Below are positions 1-6,131 of a DNA stretch of 9,646 nucleotides, one piece after another (position 1 is the stretch's first letter; every line of letters starts with the position of its first letter). A model generated the notes under the pieces. That model had not been told where the DNA came from. It ran no database searches and saw only the letters and a list, made by a program, of their open reading frames with translations. Position numbers and translations under genes: made by a program. Origin of the DNA: Euryarchaeota archaeon UBA59 (GTDB taxonomy: Archaea; Thermoplasmatota; Poseidoniia; Poseidoniales; Thalassarchaeaceae); contig DAVI01000071.1 of the NCBI GenBank assembly GCA_002505495.1, positions 517 to 10,162 of the forward strand. The letters run 5' to 3'.

Positions 1-1037
1 GTCGGTCCCGGCACGATGCCTAGGTCGAGCAGCCCCTGAGCCATCACCTCTCTCGCCGCGTGGTGGGGCCCATCGTAGGGCACTCCCGGCTGGCACTGAG
101 CGATGGCCGCCTCCTGGGCGTCGAGGACAATTTGGTAGATGGATCGCTGTGTTTCGCTGAACTTGCCGTTCACCGGCCAGGTGCGTGTGATGTCGCTGGC
201 GTAGCCGTTGACTTCACAGCCGGCGTCAATCAGGACGAGTTCACCTCCGGCAATCTCGGCATCGTTCTCGTGGTAGTGCAGGATGGTGGCGTTGTCTCCA
301 CCTCCAACGATGCTCGGGTAGGACCATTGCGAGCCGTTGTGCTTGAAGCAACCCTCGATGATCGCCTGCAGTTGGTGTTCGCCAATGCCGGCGTGGGCGT
401 TCCGCATCGATTCGATGTGCGCTGCCGAGGCGATTCTGGCCGCATGGCGCATCTGTTCGATTTCAGAATCAGACTTGATGAGTCTCATCTCGCCGAGCAG
501 AGGGCGCGGGTCACACAAGTTCACAGGGCCTGTTCCAAGACGTTGCCTGTCGCGACTGACTTCGAGAAGGGCGGCATCGAGTATTTCATCCACCTCAGAG
601 GATAGGCCTCGGACGTGGTAGACCGACTTGCAATCAGAGAGAATGGCGGAGAGGTCCTCGGAAATATCTTCGATTGAGACCGCCTTGTCCACCGGATAGC
701 CCGCTTCCGCCCCCTCAAGACCCGGGCGAATCCCAGTCCAAGTCTCCTTCTCGACATTTCGAGGTGGCACATAGAGTCGGGTCTGCCACTTGCCATTGGT
801 CTGGTGGAAGCAGGCAACCGCTTCGGGCGCCTCCCAGCCCACGAGGTAGAGCATGTTGCTGTTAGAGCGGTATGGATATTCCACATCGGCCGAGCGGATT
901 GATTCAGGGTTGTTGACAATCAATAGAATTGAACCACTCTCAAGTTGCGAGCATATCTCGACTTGGCGAGCCCTAAGCTCCTCTCCACCCACCTTGGCTG
1001 GCGATTCACCGAGGTCGAGACCATGGCCGTCGAACAT
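1..1037 (-). CDS. pepP: Xaa-Pro aminopeptidase, M24B family (3' end cut by window edge)
   Basis: Cytoplasmic metallopeptidase that removes an N-terminal residue preceding proline. Translating the minus strand from 1037 gives 345 open residues up to the left edge. The N-terminal aminopeptidase-P domain is recognisable at about residues 46-75 (SADVEYPYRSNSNMLYLVGW, close to E. coli PepP). The M24 pita-bread domain follows with ILHYHEN (His254) and LIDAG...SDITRTWPVNGKF, giving the first two metal ligands Asp271 and Asp282. Their 11-residue spacing and that of His254 match E. coli His243, Asp260 and Asp271 with a constant +11 offset. The remaining ligands (one His, two Glu) lie beyond position 1, so about 100 residues are missing. 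I chose ATG 1037 because GAGGA sits 9 nt upstream. An in-frame ATG at 1070 directly abuts the upstream stop and would add an Arg-rich 11-residue leader. Probably co-transcribed with the PKD gene. The family is clear; the exact substrate is not. Confidence 0.93.
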   Translation of the reverse strand, partial: MFDGHGLDLGESPAKVGGEELRARQVEICSQLESGSILLIVNNPESIRSADVEYPYRSNSNMLYLVGWEAPEAVACFHQTNGKWQTRLYVPPRNVEKETWTGIRPGLEGAEAGYPVDKAVSIEDISEDLSAILSDCKSVYHVRGLSSEVDEILDAALLEVSRDRQRLGTGPVNLCDPRPLLGEMRLIKSDSEIEQMRHAARIASAAHIESMRNAHAGIGEHQLQAIIEGCFKHNGSQWSYPSIVGGGDNATILHYHENDAEIAGGELVLIDAGCEVNGYASDITRTWPVNGKFSETQRSIYQIVLDAQEAAIAQCQPGVPYDGPHHAAREVMAQGLLDLGIVPGP

Positions 1038-1046
1038 GGTGCGCCG

Positions 1047-1061
1047 TCCTCGACGCCTCCT
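1047..1061 (-). promoter_or_regulatory. Shine-Dalgarno region of the aminopeptidase gene
   Basis: On the minus strand two SD-like motifs follow each other: AGGAGG (1056-1061) and GAGGA (1047-1051). GAGGA is 9 nt before ATG 1037, a normal spacing, which supports that start. AGGAGG is stronger but 18 nt away. It lies inside the coding sequence if the in-frame ATG at 1070 is used, and it is only about 10 nt downstream of the PKD gene stop. The two genes are therefore likely translated from one message. Confidence 0.5.
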
Positions 1062-1070
1062 ATTTAGCAT

Positions 1071-2738
1071 TCAGTCGACTTCGTCGGCCTTTTCACTCTC
1101 GCCACCACCGTCGTCGACTTCGAAATCATCACCCTCATCGAACGCCTCGTCAACATCAGTTTTCCTCCTATTGGGAATCCAGCGAGGTATGTCTGAGGTG
1201 CTGTCATGGATTGTCAGGCGCATTGTGAGAGCGGCGATTGCCACAAGTGCCAGCATGAAGATCAGCAGCATGTTCAGGTTCCCCCCAACCGAGTTGACCA
1301 ACTGCTCTGAGAGAGACGCGGGTTGAACCCAAAGCGGATCAGATTGGGTTCCCTCAATTCCGATGAAGACCTCTACCCAGTCAGCTTCCCCATCGTCGTC
1401 AGTCACCTTCAGTGTCAATAGGTGAGTCACTCGCTCATCGCCAATCCACTCCCTCCGGATGACCTGCTCTCTTCCAATTGCCTTCGGCTCCCCGTCGATG
1501 TACCAGAGATAGTCGAGCCCCCCCAAATCGTTCGCCGTATCGGTACTCAGTGAGGCATCGACGGACCAGTGGGTGGTATCGGGTAATCGAATTACGATGT
1601 CAGAGTCGAAAGATGTCCCCTCAATGCTAGCGGCAGCGACCGGTTCCACATTATGGACGATTACCGTGGTGCTGTTTGTGCTGTAGAGCCCTGATGTGTC
1701 GGTCACCAAGACCCTCACCTCAAAGGTGCCTGACTGGTTTGCGTACCACCCCCAACTACGAGTTTCCCCCAGGTCATGGACTTCGGGTGGGAATGACGAT
1801 TTGTTCGATTGGACGATGAATGTGAAGCGCAAACCATCCTTTCCCCAGACCGGGTCATCTGAGTTGCTCGCATCAAAGTGAGCAAGTGCTGACTCGTTCA
1901 GTTCCACAGGGCCGGTGATGACCGCGGTAGGAGGTTGGTTGTGCAGCGCGACGAAGGTGCAGGCCGTCGCAGAGTAGTTCCCTCGGCCGTCTGAGGCGCG
2001 GGCGACCAGAAGGTGCCAGCCATCAGCCAAATCTGCGGTTTCGATTGGGACATCAAATGTGCCGAGAGTGTCTACTGTCTGTGTAGCCGCATTCCACTCA
2101 GTCACACTCACATATTCCTCAAGATGGCCACGGCTGCAGGAGCGGCTAGCTTGGGATGAGAAGAGAGTTGCCCATTCGATTGTCAGCGGAGCGGCAGTTG
2201 CCTCTGCGGCAGAACCGGTCAAGGTGATGACGCCCCGCCACTGTTCACCTTGGTTTGGTCCATCGATGAGAAGGTGAGGCTGGATGTATTCGCCCTCGGC
2301 CCCACCGAACACGATGATCGAGTCTCCAGTGATTTGCTGAGATTGGTCGACTGCATGGATGGCGAGGGTACAGGCGCAAGGGGTGAGTGAGCTGATGTTG
2401 AAAATGAGATTCCAATTCCACGCTCTTTCTTCAGGACTAGCCCAAGTAAGATTCTCGGTCAGGGAGTTCAAGACGCTCCCTTCCAATTCGATCTTACCAT
2501 TCTTCTCCAACTGCCAATGTAAGTCTGAGGGTATCACTTCATCCCAGACCATCCCAGTGACGACGACTAACTCACCGTAGACAAGGCCGTGCGGTTGGTC
2601 AATCGAAATTGTCGGTGGGTAATCCACCTCTCCGCTCAGTGATGTGGGAGAGAATTCAAACTGGTTTTGGTCCGCCCCAGACTGAAGCGATAGGAGGAAG
2701 CAGAGTGCGACAGCGAGAGCGACGCGATGTCCCCTCAT
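1071..2738 (-). CDS. Type I membrane protein with Ig-like and PKD-like domains and acidic tail
   Basis: Predicted cell-surface protein of 555 residues, no enzymatic motif seen. A signal peptide occupies residues 1-22 (hydrophobic VALAVALCFLLSL, likely cut after SGA). Two beta-rich Ig-like units follow, about 40-145 and 154-263. Two PKD-like units come next, about 268-362 (starts PPTAVITGP, ends with VLVTDTSG and TTVIVHN) and 364-460 (LDYLWYIDG then LTLKVTDDDGEADW). A single membrane helix at about 488-506 is followed by Arg/Lys residues, so the tail faces the cytoplasm. Of the last 29 residues, 15 are Asp or Glu. Seven N-X-S/T sequons and four mature cysteines (121, 123, 201, 260) fit a glycosylated exterior. 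PKD and Ig-like modules usually mediate binding or act as spacers; the ligand is unknown. It sits 193 bp after the TSP3-repeat gene and 33 bp before the aminopeptidase. No strong Shine-Dalgarno precedes the ATG (only GGATGATGA). Confidence 0.88.
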   Translation of the reverse strand: MRGHRVALAVALCFLLSLQSGADQNQFEFSPTSLSGEVDYPPTISIDQPHGLVYGELVVVTGMVWDEVIPSDLHWQLEKNGKIELEGSVLNSLTENLTWASPEERAWNWNLIFNISSLTPCACTLAIHAVDQSQQITGDSIIVFGGAEGEYIQPHLLIDGPNQGEQWRGVITLTGSAAEATAAPLTIEWATLFSSQASRSCSRGHLEEYVSVTEWNAATQTVDTLGTFDVPIETADLADGWHLLVARASDGRGNYSATACTFVALHNQPPTAVITGPVELNESALAHFDASNSDDPVWGKDGLRFTFIVQSNKSSFPPEVHDLGETRSWGWYANQSGTFEVRVLVTDTSGLYSTNSTTVIVHNVEPVAAASIEGTSFDSDIVIRLPDTTHWSVDASLSTDTANDLGGLDYLWYIDGEPKAIGREQVIRREWIGDERVTHLLTLKVTDDDGEADWVEVFIGIEGTQSDPLWVQPASLSEQLVNSVGGNLNMLLIFMLALVAIAALTMRLTIHDSTSDIPRWIPNRRKTDVDEAFDEGDDFEVDDGGGESEKADEVD

Positions 2739-2778
2739 GACTCATCATCCGTAGCCCATCAACTATCAAGAGTCGCCC

Positions 2779-2783
2779 ATAAA
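2779..2783 (-). promoter_or_regulatory. Possible TATA box for the PKD protein gene
   Basis: The minus strand reads GCTTTATGGG here. TTTAT lies about 41 nt upstream of the ATG at 2738, so a start about 25 nt downstream would leave a leader of about 17 nt. It is the most TATA-like A+T stretch close to the gene, but the match is weak and no convincing BRE is visible. Read-through from the TSP3-repeat gene is the alternative. Confidence 0.22.
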
Positions 2784-2810
2784 GCATCAAATTCACCGGA
2801 ATTAAGCTGG

Positions 2811-2919
2811 CTCGCCCTACGGGCGAGAATACTGGCCCATCTCAGTAGGCTACTCACTCGACTCGGCGGAGCGCCCCCAAACTCCACTCGTACCTACGAG
2901 GGAATTGGCCTAGATGGGC
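2811..2919. other. Intergenic cluster of inverted repeats (possible structured RNA or 3' UTR)
   Basis: Lies in the 193-bp gap between the TSP3-repeat and PKD genes. A perfect 7-bp hairpin CTCGCCC-TAC-GGGCGAG occupies 2811-2827. A perfect 8-bp inverted repeat, GCCCATCT (2835-2842) and AGATGGGC (2912-2919), encloses three small hairpins: AGTA-GGC-TACT (2844-2854), GGCG-GAG-CGCC (2865-2875) and CTCGT-ACCT-ACGAG (2887-2900). The layout could fold as a multibranched element on either strand. No T-run follows the stems on the minus strand, so a classical terminator is not shown. Chance pairing cannot be excluded for the short stems. Confidence 0.35.
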
Positions 2920-2931
2920 ATTCAGTTTGGT

Positions 2932-5900
2932 TCACGCCCACATGTCACACTGTTGGCCCTGTCCAGGGAAACTGTTGGACTTCTTCGGGTTGGTATTCCA
3001 TTCGTGTTCGCACTTGTTGCTGTAGCCATCTTGGTCGACATCGAGATTGGCATCAGCGCCATCGAACGGGTCGAAGCGGAAGTAGTACTCCCAACCATCG
3101 AACATCGAGTCACCATCAGAATCCATGTGATAGACCTCGGGCCCATCCTTCATTCCGTCAGGGCAGTGTGAGCCGTCTGGGCAGATGTCGGAGTCGTCCC
3201 AGACCGGATTTGTGCCGTTGAGCATCTCTTCGTAGTTGGTGAAGTTCTCAAGGTCGTTGTAGAACTTGGCCCCTTCGGGGTCGAGAGGGTCGATGTGACA
3301 GAGTGAGGAACTCGGGTCATCCCATCCCGGGCAGAACCGGTTTAGCAACATGGTCCTGTTCAGTCCATCGTGGTCGAAGTCCTCTTCGCCATCGGGAATC
3401 CCGTCGAGGTCGCTGTCCTCCATTGAGGGGTCCATCGGTCCACGAGCTCCAAGAGCTTCGAGAGAGTTGTTGTCAATGAGCCCCTCAGCAATCGCCATTG
3501 CGCTGTACTTGACCTCCCATCCATCGGGAAGTCTGTCGCCATCTGTGTCGTCATTGACTGGATTTGTGTTCCAGCGGTCGGGGCCCTCCATGTCGTTCTC
3601 GAGGGTGTCGTTATCGATGTCGAAGTCGGAGTCCGGCAAACTGCCAATCGCTGGGTCGAGTGCCCATCGGCCACCAGTCTGAGGTAGCGTGAATCCTGAG
3701 ATGTTCATTTCCCAAAGGAAGTACTTCGGGTCTGGCTCACCATCATTGTTCTTGTCACCTCCAGACTCGAACCCGCTCAGCCAGCTGCTCCACAGCCAAC
3801 CACCCGGACCTCTCGTGCAACCAACATCATCACATCCCGGGGGTTGCCAATTTTGGGTGGTGATCCAGAGACTGTGAGAACGAGTGTTGTCCATGGTCGA
3901 CTCGACCTGCATCTCCCAGCCGTCGAGCATTCCGTCGGCGTCTGTATCGTTGACCAGTGGGTTTGTTGCCGCTTGCCACGGCCGTGGAATATAGAGAACC
4001 TCATTTCCATCTCGCAGACCATCGTCGTCGGTGTCGGAGTCATTGGCGTGGGTGACATAGAGATCCATTCCCTCTATGACCTCTTCACCATCCTCCAAGC
4101 CATCTATGTCAGTATCGAACATGCTGGCGTTGGTGAAGTATGGCTCACCATCAAATGTGAACCCCACAACCGCCTCGATATAGTCCTCAAGACCATCCGA
4201 GTCCGTGTCTCGGTTGGAGGCGTTGGTGTAGGTCTCGCTAAACTCCTTCCAGTCAGTTAGCCCATCATCGTCAGTGTCAACATCACCAGGGTCGCTGGTC
4301 ACCAAGATGTCGTGGACACCGCGGCTGACTACAAGGATGTGCCATCCACCGACCTCGATTCCGTCAATCAATCCGTCACCATCCGTGTCGGGGTTGAGTG
4401 GGTCGGTCGAGCGGCCATCGATAATGCCGTCATGGTCACGGTCCCTGGCTTGATATTCCATCAGGTTCGTGAACCTCTCATCCTCTGCAACGATGGTCAT
4501 CCAAACGTAGTTTCGACTGGTCACCTCATTCTCAATCGCTGGACCATTGAGCAACGAGAGTGCCGGGATTGAGTAGATATATCCCGCACTGGGTGCCTTC
4601 AACGGAACCGTCTCTTGGGCGCCACCTGCGTGAGTGATTCTCGCGTAGGCAACGGTCTGGTTATCCTCGACATACTCCCTCAACTCGACAGGTATCGAAT
4701 AGACTCTGGCAATTCCAATCAAGTCCGAGTAGACGACTTTGCCATCTCCGTTAGCGTCCCAACCGTCGAGGTCAGGGTCGTCGTAAGCGTTGCCGCCATC
4801 GACTGGATTGAGTCCGTTGCTCGCCTCCCAGCCGTCGGGCATCCCATCTTCGTCAGTGTCAGCCTTGAGAGGTGAGGTGAAGTTCTCCGGACCCCATGTG
4901 CGCGCAACGTCATACTCTGCACGGTTGCTCAGCCCATCCTCGTCATAGTCGCCAAAGGCGTCGGAGGAATTGGCTGCGTTGAGTAGTGTGTCGAAACAGT
5001 ACTCGAATCCGTCGGGCATCTGGTCGCCGTCGGTGTCCCAATCGCCCGGTCCATTGTTGCGTCCGTCACCATCCATGTCCTCGAGGAACCAGTCCTTTGG
5101 GTTCACCGTGCTCGGCATCGCGTTCAGTAGACTCGTAAACGGACCATCCTTGGTCGGTCCGCTCAGAACAGCCTTGCCGCACACCACCTCGAGTAGTATC
5201 GGGCCCATTGCGACCTCGACTTGATCCGGGATGAGGTCACCATCAGAATCCTCCGCACGAGGATTGGTTCCGTAGGATTCCTCCTCAAAGTTAGCGAGAG
5301 TGTCCGCATCGAAGTCGAGTACTTGGTCACAGGAATGCTGTCCCGCGAAGTTCTCCAGTTCATCCCACTTCTCTGAGCCGAAGGTAAATTCCAAATTAGC
5401 TTTTGATTCTGGGTCGAGGAGCACACAATCCCAATTTCCATTGAGCGGGTCAAAGAGGGTAAGTTCGCCAGACTGGGTTACCATCGTGAAGGTGTGAAGG
5501 GACTCCCACTTGTCGTTGAGTCCGTCACCATCGGTGTCATTCCGGCGTGGGTCTGTTCCGAGTTCCATCTCCTCGATGTTGACTAGACCATCCCTGTCAG
5601 GGTCTCCCAAGGGACCGTTGTCGGGATCTGGCCAAGTTTCGTCAGTGCCGCCAGCATCGTCATTTGAATCAGTTTCAGTTTCGGTGATTACATCATCAAT
5701 TCCAGCATCTCCGCTGTCGAGAGGGTTGAGGCCTGCGTTGACTTCGTAGCCGTCATTCATGCCGTCGCCGTCAGTATCCTCGTCAAATGGGTCAGTGCCA
5801 TGGGTAGTCCTCTCCATCCGGTCGCTCAATCCATCTCCGTCGGAGTCAATCGCATCTTGACCTTCAAACGCGTCGCCATCCATGATGTCCTCTGACGCGT

Positions 5901-6021
5901 CCTGATAGTCACCGATACTCGACGATGTGCTCATCACGGCGCCTGCTATGCTGTAAGTTCCTGCTAGGCAGAGAGTGACTGTAATTGCCACAACTGCCCA
6001 TTGATTATGAGTCAATACCAT
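2932..6021 (-). CDS. Giant TSP3-type calcium-binding repeat surface protein
   Basis: Secreted or surface-anchored protein of 1029 residues. An N-terminal hydrophobic stretch (about residues 8-30, AVVAITVTLCLAGTYSIAGA) is a signal peptide or signal anchor. The rest is mainly Asp-rich units of the form DTDGDGLxDGxE, often followed by G(T/L)(D/N)P, from residue 59 to 1012. These are thrombospondin type 3-like repeats, a family known to bind Ca2+ through the Asp side chains. Non-repeat inserts lie at about 174-235, 434-526 and 708-795. Residues 422-433 (DANGDGKVVYSD) form a dockerin-like EF-hand loop. There are 12 cysteines after the signal and about 15 N-glycosylation sequons. No C-terminal membrane helix or sorting tail is visible; the protein ends QGQQCDMWA. 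The start is supported by GGTGGTGA 6 nt before the ATG. A structural, adhesive or cell-wall role is likely but unproven; automatic names such as adhesin SdrC would be over-reading. Confidence 0.9.
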   Translation of the reverse strand: MVLTHNQWAVVAITVTLCLAGTYSIAGAVMSTSSSIGDYQDASEDIMDGDAFEGQDAIDSDGDGLSDRMERTTHGTDPFDEDTDGDGMNDGYEVNAGLNPLDSGDAGIDDVITETETDSNDDAGGTDETWPDPDNGPLGDPDRDGLVNIEEMELGTDPRRNDTDGDGLNDKWESLHTFTMVTQSGELTLFDPLNGNWDCVLLDPESKANLEFTFGSEKWDELENFAGQHSCDQVLDFDADTLANFEEESYGTNPRAEDSDGDLIPDQVEVAMGPILLEVVCGKAVLSGPTKDGPFTSLLNAMPSTVNPKDWFLEDMDGDGRNNGPGDWDTDGDQMPDGFEYCFDTLLNAANSSDAFGDYDEDGLSNRAEYDVARTWGPENFTSPLKADTDEDGMPDGWEASNGLNPVDGGNAYDDPDLDGWDANGDGKVVYSDLIGIARVYSIPVELREYVEDNQTVAYARITHAGGAQETVPLKAPSAGYIYSIPALSLLNGPAIENEVTSRNYVWMTIVAEDERFTNLMEYQARDRDHDGIIDGRSTDPLNPDTDGDGLIDGIEVGGWHILVVSRGVHDILVTSDPGDVDTDDDGLTDWKEFSETYTNASNRDTDSDGLEDYIEAVVGFTFDGEPYFTNASMFDTDIDGLEDGEEVIEGMDLYVTHANDSDTDDDGLRDGNEVLYIPRPWQAATNPLVNDTDADGMLDGWEMQVESTMDNTRSHSLWITTQNWQPPGCDDVGCTRGPGGWLWSSWLSGFESGGDKNNDGEPDPKYFLWEMNISGFTLPQTGGRWALDPAIGSLPDSDFDIDNDTLENDMEGPDRWNTNPVNDDTDGDRLPDGWEVKYSAMAIAEGLIDNNSLEALGARGPMDPSMEDSDLDGIPDGEEDFDHDGLNRTMLLNRFCPGWDDPSSSLCHIDPLDPEGAKFYNDLENFTNYEEMLNGTNPVWDDSDICPDGSHCPDGMKDGPEVYHMDSDGDSMFDGWEYYFRFDPFDGADANLDVDQDGYSNKCEHEWNTNPKKSNSFPGQGQQCDMWA
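2986..5847 (-). repeat. Array of about 25 diverged TSP3-like protein repeats
   Basis: Coding repeat within the large surface protein, residues 59-1012. Clear units start near residues 59, 82, 140, 162, 236, 258, 315, 329, 358, 388, 415, 527, 545, 582, 605, 636, 663, 692, 801, 825, 869, 881, 967 and 994. Degenerate ones lie near 756 and 942. The core is D-x-D-x-D-G-[LMI]-x-[DN]-[GWx]-x-E. Nucleotide copies differ in codon choice, so this is an old array under protein-level constraint, not a recent DNA tandem expansion. Spacing alternates between short steps (about 20-30 residues) and long gaps where inserts occur. Confidence 0.85.
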
Positions 6022-6027
6022 TCAGTT

Positions 6028-6035
6028 TCACCACC
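6028..6035 (-). promoter_or_regulatory. Shine-Dalgarno of the TSP3-repeat gene
   Basis: The minus strand reads GGTGGTGA followed by AACTGA and the ATG at 6021, a 6-nt spacing. GGTGA pairs with the archaeal 16S rRNA 3' end (anti-SD around AUCACCUCC). This supports the chosen start and implies a leadered message. Confidence 0.6.
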
Positions 6036-6047
6036 GGCCATAGGCCG
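6035..6047 (-). promoter_or_regulatory. Hairpin touching the ribosome-binding site
   Basis: On the minus strand CGGCC-TAT-GGCCG forms a perfect 5-bp G+C stem with a 3-nt loop. Its last G is the first G of the GGTGGTGA Shine-Dalgarno of the TSP3-repeat gene. It could tune access of the ribosome, but that is inference; a chance palindrome is possible. Confidence 0.3.
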
Positions 6048-6076
6048 TTACTGAGTTCACGAGCCGACATGACCGG

Positions 6077-6081
6077 TTTAA
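6077..6081 (-). promoter_or_regulatory. Candidate archaeal TATA box for the TSP3-repeat gene
   Basis: The minus strand reads CAAACCTTAAACCGG. TTAAA is the A+T core, and the preceding AAACC resembles a purine-rich BRE. Transcription starting about 25 nt downstream (near 6053) would give a leader of about 32 nt containing the hairpin and Shine-Dalgarno. The 110-bp gap behind the upstream gene leaves room for a promoter. A further G+C inverted repeat (GCGC at 6089-6092 and 6099-6102) lies just upstream. Confidence 0.33.
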
Positions 6082-6131
6082 GGTTTGAGCGCGGCCGTGC
6101 GCAGGTTGCTCGTTAGAGGAGTCAGCCGTTT

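Noticed and set aside
60..605. Long plus-strand open frames here and at 853-1326, 2727-3221, 3844-4260, 6648-7109 and 9104-9601.
   Set aside because: Each lies opposite a well-supported minus-strand gene, has low-complexity or shadow composition, and shows no family motif or start signal.
2835..2919. The 85-nt enclosed inverted-repeat segment looks cloverleaf-like, raising a tRNA.
   Set aside because: No TTCRA T-loop, no D-loop GG, no proper anticodon arm and no 7-nt T-loop on either strand.
3360..5453. Other-frame minus-strand ORFs inside the TSP3 gene, rich in Thr, Arg and Ser.
   Set aside because: They are frame-shifted readings of the repeated Asp codons (GAC/GAT runs) and have no independent start signals.
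5959..5973. Possible lipoprotein signal around Cys18 of the TSP3 protein.
   Set aside because: The residues before Cys (VTL) do not fit a lipobox, which needs Gly, Ala or Ser just before the Cys.
6087..6111. G+C inverted repeat (GAGC...GCTC with inner GCGC...GCGC) as a terminator for the unknown protein gene.
   Set aside because: The stem is short and imperfect and no T-run follows on the minus strand, so termination is not supported.
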